The notes: generated from the sequence alone by a model not told the origin. Positions 42,284 to 51,985 are shown, numbered from the stretch's first letter. The stretch is DNA of 64,000 bases from Halomarinibacterium sp041392125 (GCA_041392125.1 JAWKMR010000008.1:62001-126000), one strand, 5' to 3'. Program-made: numbers and translations.

Positions 42284-44113
42284 ATGAGAATAATCGCTAT
42301 GATTCCTGCGCGCTACGGCGCTTCAAGATTTCCCGGAAAATTAATGCAAGATTTAGGAGGAAAACCTGTTATTGTTAGAACCTACGAGGCAGCCAAAGAA
42401 ACCCAACTGTTTGAAGAAGTATATGTAGTTACCGATAGCCAAGTTATTTTTGACGAAATTGTAGCTGCCGGCGGGAATGCAATTATGAGTAAAAAAGAGC
42501 ACGATTGTGGTTCTGACAGAATAGCCGAAGCCGTGGAGCATATGGATGTAGATATCGTTGTTAATGTTCAGGGAGATGAGCCATTTACAAGCAAATCGGG
42601 ATTGGAGCAGGTACTATCAGTGTTTGATGGTCCGGATGCCGCTAAAATTGATTTGGCTTCGCTCATGACCGAAATAAATGATTGGAAAGAGATTAGCGAC
42701 CCTAACGCAGTGAAAGTTGTTGTAGATAAAGACAACTTTGCCCTATACTTTTCACGATCTCCCATCCCGTACCCTAGAGATAAAAATGTAGCCGTTCAGT
42801 ACTATAAGCATAAAGGAATTTATGCTTTTAGAAAGCAAGCATTAATGGACTTTTATCATTTACCTATGCGTAGCACGGAAGCAGCAGAAAAAATTGAATG
42901 TATTCGCTATTTAGAATACGGAAAAAACATCAAGATGGCCATTTCAAATACACAAGGAATAGAAATAGACACCCCAGAAGATTTGGTAAGAGCCAATCGA
43001 GTGCTTAAGGAAACCAAAAAGATATCTATCAATAATAAATATCGCAATTTTCCAATGGTACCAAAAGTGGTTTTTGGCTGTGGGAGTTTTGATCAATTAA
43101 CATCAATTATTTCTGCGGAACGAAAAGACAAAGCGCCTTTTATATTTATTGTAGATGATGTTTTTAAGAATAATAAGGAGTTGATAGATAGAATGAACCT
43201 TCGCTTTAACGACAAACTTTTATTTGTTTCTACAGAACAAGAGCCCAAAACTGAGCAAGTGGATACTATCATCAAAAATATTAAAGCAGAGTTTACCTAT
43301 GCGCCTTCAGGTATTATTGGAATAGGAGGGGGAAGTATTTTAGATCTTGCTAAAGCAGTTTCATTAATGCTTACCAACAAGGGAAGTGCCGCAGATTACC
43401 AAGGTTGGGACTTAATTAAAAACAAAGGAATCTATCACGTGGGGATCCCTACTATTTCCGGAACGGGGGCAGAAGTATCTCGTACCGCTATTTTAACCGG
43501 CCCAGAGAAAAAACTAGGTTTAAATAGCGATTTCACTCCGTACGATCAAGTGATTCTCGATCCGGAATTAACCATTGGAGTTCCAAAAAATCAGTGGTTT
43601 TATACAGGAATGGATTGCTTTATTCATTGCGTTGAATCTTTAAATGGTACTTTTCTAAACGAATTCAGTAAAAGTTATGGAGAAAAAGCCTACGAACTGT
43701 GCTTGCAAATTTTCTTAGAAAATAACCTCACCGAGCAAGAATCACGAGAAAAACTAATGATGGCCTCATGGCACGGGGGTATGAGTATTGCCTATTCTCA
43801 AGTTGGGGTTGCACATGCACTGAGTTATGGTTTATCCTATGTTTTGGGAACAAAACACGGTGTAGGAAATTGTATTGTTTTTGATCATTTGGAAGAATTT
43901 TATCCAAAGGATGTTCAAATTTTTAAGCAAATGGTACAGAAGCACCAAATAGAAATACCTAAGGGTATTTGTAGCAATCTTTCTGAAACACAAATGGAAG
44001 GAATGATTGATATTGCACTAGGATTGGTTCCCCTTTGGGAGAATGCACTAGGTGACGATTGGGAAAGTATAGCCACGCGCGATAAGCTACGCTCACTATA
44101 TCTTAAAATGTAG
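42284..44113 (+). CDS. Fused CMP-Kdo synthetase (KdsB) and Kdo 8-dehydrogenase (KdnB)-like enzyme
   Basis: 609 residues in one uninterrupted frame. Residues 1-246 are a complete KdsB (AMIPARYGASRFPGKLM, NVQGDEPF, YFSRSPIPY, EKIECIRYLEYG), which makes CMP-Kdo for LPS. Residues about 256-609 are a group III iron-type alcohol dehydrogenase with NAD loop GIGGGSILDLAKA and metal ligands Asp444, His448, His511 and His525, at the same spacings as in FucO. In Shewanella, KdnB oxidises Kdo at C8 before KdnA aminates it to give 8-amino-Kdo, and kdnA, kdnB and kdsB are neighbours. Here the two enzymes are one chain. No KdnA-like aminotransferase is in the window. A PlsC-like gene follows after 16 bases. 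Confidence 0.93.
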   Translation: MRIIAMIPARYGASRFPGKLMQDLGGKPVIVRTYEAAKETQLFEEVYVVTDSQVIFDEIVAAGGNAIMSKKEHDCGSDRIAEAVEHMDVDIVVNVQGDEPFTSKSGLEQVLSVFDGPDAAKIDLASLMTEINDWKEISDPNAVKVVVDKDNFALYFSRSPIPYPRDKNVAVQYYKHKGIYAFRKQALMDFYHLPMRSTEAAEKIECIRYLEYGKNIKMAISNTQGIEIDTPEDLVRANRVLKETKKISINNKYRNFPMVPKVVFGCGSFDQLTSIISAERKDKAPFIFIVDDVFKNNKELIDRMNLRFNDKLLFVSTEQEPKTEQVDTIIKNIKAEFTYAPSGIIGIGGGSILDLAKAVSLMLTNKGSAADYQGWDLIKNKGIYHVGIPTISGTGAEVSRTAILTGPEKKLGLNSDFTPYDQVILDPELTIGVPKNQWFYTGMDCFIHCVESLNGTFLNEFSKSYGEKAYELCLQIFLENNLTEQESREKLMMASWHGGMSIAYSQVGVAHALSYGLSYVLGTKHGVGNCIVFDHLEEFYPKDVQIFKQMVQKHQIEIPKGICSNLSETQMEGMIDIALGLVPLWENALGDDWESIATRDKLRSLYLKM

Positions 44114-44129
44114 TATTTTTGAACCCTAC

Positions 44130-44657
44130 ATGGGATTACCAAGTTTTCTTTTCAAAAAAATTCTCGGCTGGAAAATTGAAGGCAATTTCGACCCTTCCAT
44201 AAAAAAAGCAGTAGTTATTGTAGCGCCTCATACTAGTTGGCATGACTTTTTTGTAGGGCTCTATGCTCGAAGAATTTTAAAAACAAAAATCCATTGGCTG
44301 GGAAAAAAAGAACTTTTTATTTGGCCTTTTTCATATTATTTTAAATGGACAGGAGGAACTCCATTGGATAGAACTTCCGGGCAAAATAAAGTAGAAGCAA
44401 TTGCCGATATTTTTAAAAGCAAAAATGAATTTCGATTGGCAATGGCTCCTGAAGGAACTCGAAAAAAGGTTGCCACTTGGAAAACAGGGTTTTACTATAT
44501 AGCTGAAGGCGCCAAAGTTCCTATCATTCCTGTGGCTTTTGATTATGGAACTAAAACTGTAAAAGTAGGGAAGCCGTTTTACACCGCAAACACTATTGAA
44601 AATGATGTCCCTGTGTTACGTAGCTTTTACGACGGCGTTAAAGGAAAGAAATATTAA
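44130..44657 (+). CDS. PlsC-like acyltransferase
   Basis: 175 residues. The catalytic HxxxxD is APHTSWHDFF (His34, Asp39), and MAPEGTRKK is the glycerophosphate-binding motif III. It is shorter than plain PlsC (about 240 residues) and has no clear N-terminal membrane helix. Family members transfer acyl chains to lysophosphatidate or other polyol acceptors. It lies 16 bases after the KdsB-KdnB fusion, so an envelope-lipid role is likely. It is convergent with yebC, with only 5 bases between. Confidence 0.85.
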   Translation: MGLPSFLFKKILGWKIEGNFDPSIKKAVVIVAPHTSWHDFFVGLYARRILKTKIHWLGKKELFIWPFSYYFKWTGGTPLDRTSGQNKVEAIADIFKSKNEFRLAMAPEGTRKKVATWKTGFYYIAEGAKVPIIPVAFDYGTKTVKVGKPFYTANTIENDVPVLRSFYDGVKGKKY

Positions 44658-44662
44658 AGATA

Positions 44663-45379
44663 TTATTCTCCTTCATCCATCGTATGATAAACATTCTGAA
44701 CATCATCGTCTTCTTCAATTTTTTCTAAAAGTTTTTCCACATCAGCGATTTGCTCTTCTGTAAGTTTTTTAGTCACTTGAGGAATTCGCTCAAAACCGGA
44801 CGATAATATTTCGAGGTTATTTTCTTCCAAATAACTTTGAATGGATCCAAAACTTTCAAAAGGCGCATAGATAAGTATTCCGTCTTCGTCTTCAAAAATT
44901 TCTTCTACCCCAAAATCAATCAACTCCAATTCCAGCTCTTCCATATCCATTCCACCCGATTGAATCCTAAAATTACACACGTGATCGAACATAAAAGACA
45001 CAGAACCGGAGGTGCCTAAGCTACCATCGCATTTATTGAAGTAAGAACGTATATTGGCTACCGTTCTGGTGTTATTATCGGTAGCGGTTTCTACCAAAAT
45101 GGCAATTCCGTGAGGAGCGTAACCTTCAAAAAGCACTTCTTTAAAATCTCCTTGGTTCTTATCGGAAGCTCTTTTAATGGCACGCTCAATATTATCCTTA
45201 GGCATGTTCACAGCCTTCGCATTCTGAATTACAGCACGCAATCTGGAATTACCATCCGGGTCCGGACCGCCTTCTTTTACAGCCATAACAATGTCTTTCC
45301 CAATACGAGTAAAAGCTTTGGACATAGCAGACCAACGCTTCATTTTTCTTGCTTTTCTGAATTCAAAAGCTCTTCCCAT
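44663..45379 (-). CDS. yebC: YebC/PmpR family protein
   Basis: 238 residues. MGRAFEFRKARKMKRW, AVNMPKDNIERAIKRA and EGYAPHGIAILVET are diagnostic. The family was long called a transcription regulator; newer work links it to translation of Pro-rich stretches (TACO1-like). The C-terminus has an acidic tail (EDDDVQNVYHTMDEGE). It has its own -7 box at 45398-45405. Confidence 0.95.
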   Translation of the reverse strand: MGRAFEFRKARKMKRWSAMSKAFTRIGKDIVMAVKEGGPDPDGNSRLRAVIQNAKAVNMPKDNIERAIKRASDKNQGDFKEVLFEGYAPHGIAILVETATDNNTRTVANIRSYFNKCDGSLGTSGSVSFMFDHVCNFRIQSGGMDMEELELELIDFGVEEIFEDEDGILIYAPFESFGSIQSYLEENNLEILSSGFERIPQVTKKLTEEQIADVEKLLEKIEEDDDVQNVYHTMDEGE

Positions 45380-45397
45380 AGTCTATAATTTTGATTG

Positions 45398-45405
45398 CAA
45401 ATTTA
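45398..45405 (-). promoter_or_regulatory. -7 box of yebC
   Basis: TAAATTTG on the minus strand; the predicted start near 45391 is 12 bases before the ATG. Confidence 0.55.
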
Positions 45406-45430
45406 AAAAAATGGCTTGTATCACAAAGTT

Positions 45431-45712
45431 TTATGCGGTCAACTCGTCAATTATTTTGGCAAGTTCAAAATCTTTTTCTGTAACACCATCTACTTCGTGT
45501 GTTGAAAGACTAATTTCCAGATAATTATACGTATTTGCCCAATTGGGGTGGTGGTTCAACTTTTCGGCTTCAAAGGCAATACGTGTCATCAAACTAAAGG
45601 CATCTTTAAAATTTGGAAATTCAAAAGAAGTTTGCAGCGAATTATCGCTGTACTCCCAACCATTTAGCTCTTTAAGTCTGGCGCGGATTTGCAATTCAGT
45701 AAGTAACTTCAT
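45431..45712 (-). CDS. phhB: 4a-hydroxytetrahydrobiopterin (pterin-4-alpha-carbinolamine) dehydratase
   Basis: 93 residues, standard size. The catalytic LNHHPNWANTYNYLEISLST segment with the two adjacent His and HxPxW is diagnostic. It recycles the pterin cofactor of phenylalanine hydroxylase, which fits the fumarylacetoacetase gene in this window. It is the third gene after gcvT, one base after the NAD-binding protein gene. Confidence 0.93.
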   Translation of the reverse strand: MKLLTELQIRARLKELNGWEYSDNSLQTSFEFPNFKDAFSLMTRIAFEAEKLNHHPNWANTYNYLEISLSTHEVDGVTEKDFELAKIIDELTA

Positions 45713-45713
45713 T

Positions 45714-46559
45714 TTAAAAAGTTTTTAGGGTTTCAATTTCATCTTTTAGGGTGCTTTCTTCAATTACTTGCTCCATACTAATTTGATAGTTTTTGGGAAG
45801 CAGATTCTCTTTCTGTAAAATGGCTAAAAAGCGATCGTCATTACTGCTGAAAACATTTTTAAAGATAGGTTTTTTATGACTTATTTTTTTAGCAATCTCC
45901 TCAAAAAGTTCATTGTGATGAATCACATCTTCGCTGGCCAAATGAAAAATTCCGTTTAAATTTTTATTAATGATATAGTGAATTTGTTGTGCCAATTTAT
46001 TCTGAGTCGTAGCATTAACAATTAAATTGGGGAATACTTCAAAAGTAGCATGATGCTTTATGGCCTGTTTTAACTGAATAATCGTAGGGGAGTTAATTCC
46101 TAATACCAAAGGAAGTCTAGCAATCACTTTGTTATTTTCGGGCAAATTTTTAAGTAGTTTTTCAATAGCAGAAGCTAATTTTCCCTGATCACTTTCAGTA
46201 GAAACCGTATCCGCTTCATAGGCAGGAAAATCTCCTTTAGCATCAAATACCGAAGCACAAGAAATATACAATAATTTTGCGTTGTTTTCAAGAAGATAAT
46301 TACAAGCGGTTTCGTGAGCTTTTAACTGTGCTTTTGCTTCCCCTTTGAAGGAGGAAATAATGATTTCAGGACGAACCTCCTTTAAAATGGGTTCCAGACT
46401 ATCTTCTTCCACCTTAAATTGAAAGAAGACTTGATTTTGACTGAACAAGTGCTCCTGAGTGGCATAGGTCCCAAACACATCAAAATAGGGAAGGAGCTCT
46501 CTATAGAGCGTGTTACCAATAAAACCACTGGCTCCCAAAATGAGTATTCGATTCGGCAT
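45714..46559 (-). CDS. NAD(P)-binding sugar-nucleotide-type reductase (RmlD-like)
   Basis: 281 residues. Rossmann motif ILGASGFIGNTL at 6-17 and the general layout of dTDP-4-dehydrorhamnose reductase-like extended SDRs (IIISSFKGEAKAQLKAHE, LYISCASVFDAKG, GIFHLASEDVI). The usual YxxxK is not obvious: SDQGKLASAIEK lies where it is expected, with Gly in place of Tyr. The protein may therefore bind NAD without classical SDR catalysis. It lies between gcvT and phhB in a likely operon. Confidence 0.78.
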   Translation of the reverse strand: MPNRILILGASGFIGNTLYRELLPYFDVFGTYATQEHLFSQNQVFFQFKVEEDSLEPILKEVRPEIIISSFKGEAKAQLKAHETACNYLLENNAKLLYISCASVFDAKGDFPAYEADTVSTESDQGKLASAIEKLLKNLPENNKVIARLPLVLGINSPTIIQLKQAIKHHATFEVFPNLIVNATTQNKLAQQIHYIINKNLNGIFHLASEDVIHHNELFEEIAKKISHKKPIFKNVFSSNDDRFLAILQKENLLPKNYQISMEQVIEESTLKDEIETLKTF

Positions 46560-46582
46560 ATATCCTACAACAGTTTTATTGG

Positions 46583-47668
46583 TTATTGTGCTTTGTAAAA
46601 AGGAAGTTTTACCACGGTCGCGGGGATAGCATTTTTTCGTATTTGAATAAAAACTTGTGTGCCGATTGGGCTAAAATCTGAAGACACATAACCCAAACCA
46701 ATCCCTTTATTTAATGAGGGAGCCATAGTACCACTAGTAACGCTTCCTAATACCGCTCCGTTAGCGTCTACAATTTCATAACCTTGTCTGGGTATTCCCC
46801 GTTCATTTAATTCGAATGCTACAAGTTTTCGTTTTGGACCATGTTCCTTTTCTTTCTGAAGATTTTCTGCATTGATAAAATCTTTGGTAAACTTGGTAAT
46901 CCATCCTAAGCCGGCTTCAATAGGTGATGTGGTATCATCAATGTCATTTCCGTACAAACAATAACCCATTTCCAATCGTAAGGTATCTCTGGCAGCCAAT
47001 CCTATGGGCTTAATTCCGAAGGACTTTCCTGCTTCAAAAACTTTGTTCCATATATGTTCCACTTCACTGTTTTTACAATAAATTTCGAACCCACCACTGC
47101 CGGTATAGCCTGTAGCGCTAATCATAACATGCTCAATGCCTGCAAAATCTGCTACTGTAAAGTGATAAAATTTAATGGCACTTAAATCAACTGAAGTTAA
47201 CGATTGCATCGCTTCCACAGCCTTTGGTCCTTGGATGGCTAATAGAGAGTAATCATCAGATAAATTTCGAAGTTCTGCTCCCATGGTATTATGTTTGTTA
47301 ATCCAGTTCCAGTCTTTTTCAATATTGGAAGCATTTACCACTAAGACCCATTTTTCAGCATTCAATCTATATATAATCAAGTCATCAACAATACCCCCCG
47401 TTTCATTTGGTAAACAGCTGTATTGTGCTTGATAGTCTATTAATTTAGAAGCATCGTTACTCGTTACTTTCTGTATTAATGCCAATGCATTAGGGCCGGT
47501 TACTAAAAATTCTCCCATGTGGGATACATCAAAAACTCCCACACTATTTCTAACTGTTTCGTGTTCGGCATTTACTCCTTCATAAGAAACGGGCATAGTA
47601 AAACCTGCAAATGGAACCATTTTGGCTCCAAGACTTTCATGAATGTGGGTTAGTGCTGTGTTTTTCAT
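46583..47668 (-). CDS. gcvT: Aminomethyltransferase (glycine cleavage T protein)
   Basis: 361 residues. MVPFAGFTMPVSYEG, GVFDVSHMGEFLVTG, YTGSGGFEIYC and LGLAARDTLRLEMGYCLYG are diagnostic. It transfers the methylene group of glycine to THF. The other gcv genes are not in the window. First gene of the gcvT-RmlD-like-phhB unit, with a -7 box at 47689-47696. Confidence 0.96.
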   Translation of the reverse strand: MKNTALTHIHESLGAKMVPFAGFTMPVSYEGVNAEHETVRNSVGVFDVSHMGEFLVTGPNALALIQKVTSNDASKLIDYQAQYSCLPNETGGIVDDLIIYRLNAEKWVLVVNASNIEKDWNWINKHNTMGAELRNLSDDYSLLAIQGPKAVEAMQSLTSVDLSAIKFYHFTVADFAGIEHVMISATGYTGSGGFEIYCKNSEVEHIWNKVFEAGKSFGIKPIGLAARDTLRLEMGYCLYGNDIDDTTSPIEAGLGWITKFTKDFINAENLQKEKEHGPKRKLVAFELNERGIPRQGYEIVDANGAVLGSVTSGTMAPSLNKGIGLGYVSSDFSPIGTQVFIQIRKNAIPATVVKLPFYKAQ

Positions 47669-47688
47669 GTGTTATTTGAAATTTTTGG

Positions 47689-47696
47689 CAAATGTA
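47689..47696 (-). promoter_or_regulatory. -7 box of gcvT
   Basis: TACATTTG on the minus strand; the predicted start near 47682 is 14 bases before the ATG. Confidence 0.55.
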
Positions 47697-47776
47697 AGTA
47701 AACTATAAAAAAGGGAACGTTTAAAATGTTTGATTGTTTTCAACAAGGGTAGTAACTTGCACTAAAACTTTTTTAA

Positions 47777-49321
47777 ATGAAAATTTTTTCTTCGGAACAA
47801 CTTTACTATGCCGATGAGCTAACCTGTAAAAATCAAGGAATTACTTCGGTTGATTTAATGGAAAGAGCGGCTACACAAATCTTTAATTGGTTACACCAAC
47901 GTATGCAAGGAGCCCAGGTGCCAATTCATATATTTTGTGGTATTGGAAATAATGGAGGAGATGGCCTTGCCCTTGGAAGACTATTAATTGAAAGTGGCTA
48001 TAACGTTACTATTTATATTGCCAACTTTACCGATAAGCGCTCCAAATGTTTTTTAATAAACTACGATAGGGTTAAAAGCATTACCAAAAAGTGGCCTATT
48101 TTAATGACTTCGGAAGAAGATTTCCCACAAATTCATCCGGATGATATTATTGTTGATTGTTTGTTTGGTATAGGCTTAAATCGTCCACCGGAAGGGTGGA
48201 TTAAGGCACTTATTCAATTTTTGAATGGGCAAAAAGCCTTTCGGCTTTCTGTAGATATTCCCAGCGGACTTTCTGCCAACGAACCTTTACTAGATGCTGA
48301 AGCAGTAATCCAGGCGAACCATACATTAACGTTTCAGACTCCAAAACTCACTTTTTTTCTCCCCGAAACCGGAAGATTTGTCCCTTACTTTGAAGTGTTG
48401 GATATTGGCCTTGATCCGGAATATTTATATACAACTAAGCCTTTAGCACAACTTATTTACAAACCACAAGCAAGACAATTTTACAAACAGCGCGAAAAAT
48501 TTTCGCATAAAGGGGCGTATGGGCATGCACTCATTATTGGTGGAAGTAAAGGAAAAATGGGAGCAGTGGCACTATCATCAAAAGCAAGTTTGAGGGTAGG
48601 TGCAGGCTTAGTCTCTGCATTTGTTCCAGAAGGGGGAAATGCTATTTTACAAACATCGGTGCCGGAGGTAATGACCATTGCTGATGCTTCTGAAGATTTT
48701 ATCACAGCCATTAAAATTGATTTTCAGCCTTCGGCGATTGCTGTAGGAATGGGAATGGGTCAAAATAATGAAACGAAAAATGCACTAAAAACCTTCTTTT
48801 CTGAACATAAAAATATACCCTTCGTTATTGATGCCGATGCTATTAATTGCCTTTCAAAAGATAAAAATCTTTTAAAATTACTTCCTAAAAATAGTATTTT
48901 AACACCCCATGAAGGAGAATTACAAAGATTTGTTGGTAACTGGAAAAATGATTTTGAGAAAATTGAAAAAACCAAAGCGTTTTCTAAAAAACATGAAGTC
49001 ATTATTGTAATAAAAGGAGCCCATTCAATTATTGTTAATGGAGAAAATTTATATATCAATACCACCGGAAATCCGGGAATGGCTACAGCGGGAAGTGGGG
49101 ATGTGCTAAGCGGCATGATTGCCGGACTCTTATCGCAAGATTACAACCCGTTGGTGGCTACGGTTTTTGGAATCTATTTACATGGAAGCGCCGGGAATAT
49201 TGTGGCTAATGAAATAGGTTTTGAAGCCTTAATAGCCAGTGATATTATTGACGCTATTGGGGGTTCCTTTCTGGAGTTATTCCAAAAGGAAGAACATCCT
49301 CAACAAGAAAATGAATCCTAA
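47777..49321 (+). CDS. nnr: Bifunctional NAD(P)H-hydrate epimerase / dehydratase
   Basis: 514 residues. The N-terminal YjeF domain (about 1-215, GIGNNGGDGLALGRLL) is the epimerase; the C-terminal ribokinase-like domain (about 235-510, ALIIGGSKGKMGAVALS, TPHEGEL, GNPGMATAGSGDVLSGMIAGLL) is the ADP-dependent dehydratase. It repairs hydrated NAD(P)H. A single gene, ending at a strong terminator. Confidence 0.96.
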   Translation: MKIFSSEQLYYADELTCKNQGITSVDLMERAATQIFNWLHQRMQGAQVPIHIFCGIGNNGGDGLALGRLLIESGYNVTIYIANFTDKRSKCFLINYDRVKSITKKWPILMTSEEDFPQIHPDDIIVDCLFGIGLNRPPEGWIKALIQFLNGQKAFRLSVDIPSGLSANEPLLDAEAVIQANHTLTFQTPKLTFFLPETGRFVPYFEVLDIGLDPEYLYTTKPLAQLIYKPQARQFYKQREKFSHKGAYGHALIIGGSKGKMGAVALSSKASLRVGAGLVSAFVPEGGNAILQTSVPEVMTIADASEDFITAIKIDFQPSAIAVGMGMGQNNETKNALKTFFSEHKNIPFVIDADAINCLSKDKNLLKLLPKNSILTPHEGELQRFVGNWKNDFEKIEKTKAFSKKHEVIIVIKGAHSIIVNGENLYINTTGNPGMATAGSGDVLSGMIAGLLSQDYNPLVATVFGIYLHGSAGNIVANEIGFEALIASDIIDAIGGSFLELFQKEEHPQQENES

Positions 49322-49351
49322 AAAAAAGAGCTCCTAAAGAGCTCTTTTTTT
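49320..49351. terminator. Bidirectional terminator
   Basis: AGAGCTC (49327-49333) pairs with GAGCTCT (49339-49345), with an A run before and a T run after. It serves nnr and the convergent TlpA-like gene. Confidence 0.85.
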
Positions 49352-50354
49352 ATAATAAATTTTCAAGCATTTCTTTCAATTTAGGGCTTGAAGGTCTAGG
49401 CGCATCTGGAGTCACAATGTTTCCATCTGGGTCAATGAGAATAAATCTTGGGATACCATTTATATAATAGTCTTTTACAAACTTTGAATCCCAATTATTA
49501 TCGGCAAAAAGTTGAATTCCGCCTAATTCTTTATCGTTTACCATCGTCACCCATTTTTCATGATCCTTTGCCTTATCTACAGAAATACTTACAAATTCAA
49601 TATTCTTATCATGAAACTCTTTTTCAACTTCTTTTAAAAACGGAATTTCCACTTTGCAAGGACCACACCAAGTTGCCCAAACATCCATATAGACATACTT
49701 TCCTTTTAAATCAGAAAGGCTTGTAGTGCCACCTGAATGATTTTCATAGTTTTCAAAAACAGGGGAGGGAGCGCCTACAGGAAGATTTACTCGTAAGGCA
49801 ATTAATTCTCCTAAATAATCGCCATACCCTTTAATAGTAGATTCAATATTTTTCTTAGAACTATTAATAACCATAGTATCTAAGGCTGTTTTAGAGCTTA
49901 TAAAATTATGGAGTTCCTTTTCAACTTCAGCAAGTTTTATGGTGAGACTTTCTTGCGACATTTGATCTACATCAATATCTAATAGCTTCTCTTCGAGTAA
50001 TGATTTTTCGGCTAAAAAATTATTATTTTCAGCTCCGATGCCTTCATATTTAATGGTTTCATCAAACATTTCAGTGTCTAAAGAAAGCGATAAATTATAT
50101 CCGTTTTTCAGAAAAAGTCGCGTGCCTTCTACACCATCGTTAAAGGAATACATCCCTGGTTTTAGATGAAGCGTATCACTAAAGGTACCATCAGCATTAA
50201 CAAAAATCGCTTTGGAATAGTCTTTACTTTGTATTTTTACAGAATCACTATTTTTATTAATAATTTTTCCTGAAAATTTTACAAAATCCTGTTCCTCTTT
50301 TTGGTTACAGGAAAAAAATGCAATTACAATTAAAAAAAATGATAGTGGTTTCAT
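49350..50354 (-). CDS. TlpA-like thiol-disulfide lipoprotein
   Basis: 334 residues. Lipobox IAFFSC, Cys16. Residues about 20-105 are a DUF4369-like beta domain ending in EGIGAENNN, then a helical linker, then a TlpA/ResA-type thioredoxin domain with WATWCGPC (Cys230 and Cys233) and the cis-Pro loop GIPRFILID. It probably reduces or isomerises disulfides in the periplasm. The gene at 12473 shares the layout but has lost both Cys. Confidence 0.9.
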   Translation of the reverse strand: MKPLSFFLIVIAFFSCNQKEEQDFVKFSGKIINKNSDSVKIQSKDYSKAIFVNADGTFSDTLHLKPGMYSFNDGVEGTRLFLKNGYNLSLSLDTEMFDETIKYEGIGAENNNFLAEKSLLEEKLLDIDVDQMSQESLTIKLAEVEKELHNFISSKTALDTMVINSSKKNIESTIKGYGDYLGELIALRVNLPVGAPSPVFENYENHSGGTTSLSDLKGKYVYMDVWATWCGPCKVEIPFLKEVEKEFHDKNIEFVSISVDKAKDHEKWVTMVNDKELGGIQLFADNNWDSKFVKDYYINGIPRFILIDPDGNIVTPDAPRPSSPKLKEMLENLL

Positions 50355-50433
50355 GGGTTTATAGTTTATCTTACGAAAATAGTTTTTTTGCTGAATGCTC
50401 CATCAAATTTATAAAAACCTTCACATTAAATTG

Positions 50434-50441
50434 TACTTTTG
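50434..50441 (+). promoter_or_regulatory. -7 box of hutH
   Basis: TACTTTTG, with a weak TTTA upstream (50408-50411). The predicted start near 50448 is 13 bases before the ATG. Confidence 0.55.
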
Positions 50442-50460
50442 CCCAACAACCTAATTTTTT

Positions 50461-51972
50461 ATGGAAAGCATCCATTATATAAGTTCCGATATTTTAACTC
50501 TTTCTACCATTAAAAATATTTTGGATCATCATTTGAAGTTAGAACTTTCGGAAGAAGCCATATTAAACATCAAAAAATCTCACGAATATCTTCAACGAAA
50601 AATCAAGGAAAACGATACACCTATCTACGGGATAAATACCGGTTTTGGATCATTATGCGATGTTAAAATTCCTTCAGATAAGCTCTCACAGTTACAAGAA
50701 AATTTGGTCATGTCGCACGCTTGCGGAACAGGAGATTTGGTGCCTCACGAAATTGTAAAGCTGATGCTTTTGCTAAAAATACAATCCTTGAGTTATGGAT
50801 TTAGTGGAGTGCAATTGGAGACAGTGAATCGTTTAGTAGATTTTTACAATAATGACATTTTGCCCGTTGTTTATGAACAGGGAAGCCTGGGTGCTTCCGG
50901 AGATTTGGCTCCCTTAGCACATCTTTCATTACCATTATTGGGAAAAGGGGAAGTCTATGTAAATGGAGCGATTACGGCTTCTGAAAAAATGCTTTCACAA
51001 TTTAATTGGAAACCGATTAATTTGGGAGCTAAAGAAGGTTTGGCATTGCTTAACGGAACTCAGTTTATGAGTGCTTATGGCGTTTATTGCTTACTAAAAG
51101 GATATCAATTATCTTATTTGAGCGATCTTATTACAGCTATTTCATTAGACGCTTTTAATTGTAATATGAGTCCGTTTAATCCTCTAGTACATATGGTTAG
51201 GCCGCATCGAGGACAAGTTAAAACTGCCGAGCAAATACTTGAATTTTTGAACGATAGTGAAATAGCTCGCTCAGATGATAAAAAAGTCCAGGATCCTTAT
51301 TCTTTTAGATGCGTGCCTCAAGTACACGGAGCTACAAAGGATACTCTTTATTTTGTACATAAAACTTTTAAAACTGAAATTAATTCAGTAACCGATAATC
51401 CCAATATCTTTATAAAAGAAGATGTTATTATTTCCGGGGGGAACTTTCATGGACAACCTTTAGCTTTAGGGCTAGATTACCTTTCGATTGCTATGGCAGA
51501 ATTGGGAAATATTTCTGAACGTAGGACATATCAATTAATCTCCGGACAACGGGATTTACCTCCCTTCTTAGTAAGCGAACCCGGATTGCAAAGTGGTTTT
51601 ATGATTCCACAATATACAGCAGCAAGTATTGTAAGTCAAAATAAACAGTTAGCCACTCCGGCATCTATAGATTCGATTGTTTCTTCAAACGGGCAGGAGG
51701 ATCATGTAAGTATGGGAGCCAATGCTGCTACAAAATGCTACAAAATTATTCAAAACTTGAAAACCATTCTCTCCATTGAGTTACTGAATGCCTCTCAAGC
51801 CATAGAGTTTAGACGCCCTAAAAAATCATCCCCATTTATTGAAAGCTTTTTAGAAAGTTATAAAAAAGAAATTCCCTTTGTAGATAAAGATCGATGGCTG
51901 GCGGAAGACATAAAAAAATCCCAGCTATTTATAGAAAGTTTTACTATTGAAAACGAATTGCTTTTTGAATAA
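50461..51972 (+). CDS. hutH: Histidine ammonia-lyase
   Basis: 503 residues. The MIO cofactor triad is Ala145-Ser146-Gly147 in GSLGASGDLAPLAHL; YGINTGFGSL and SVTDNPNIF are conserved. It converts histidine to urocanate. The other hut genes are not here. A tyrosine ammonia-lyase function is possible in this fold, but SHACGTG has His at the selectivity position, as in HALs. The gene is followed by the sorting-domain protein gene after 13 bases, which may be cotranscribed by chance. Confidence 0.93.
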   Translation: MESIHYISSDILTLSTIKNILDHHLKLELSEEAILNIKKSHEYLQRKIKENDTPIYGINTGFGSLCDVKIPSDKLSQLQENLVMSHACGTGDLVPHEIVKLMLLLKIQSLSYGFSGVQLETVNRLVDFYNNDILPVVYEQGSLGASGDLAPLAHLSLPLLGKGEVYVNGAITASEKMLSQFNWKPINLGAKEGLALLNGTQFMSAYGVYCLLKGYQLSYLSDLITAISLDAFNCNMSPFNPLVHMVRPHRGQVKTAEQILEFLNDSEIARSDDKKVQDPYSFRCVPQVHGATKDTLYFVHKTFKTEINSVTDNPNIFIKEDVIISGGNFHGQPLALGLDYLSIAMAELGNISERRTYQLISGQRDLPPFLVSEPGLQSGFMIPQYTAASIVSQNKQLATPASIDSIVSSNGQEDHVSMGANAATKCYKIIQNLKTILSIELLNASQAIEFRRPKKSSPFIESFLESYKKEIPFVDKDRWLAEDIKKSQLFIESFTIENELLFE

Positions 51973-51985
51973 ATTAAAAAGAATT

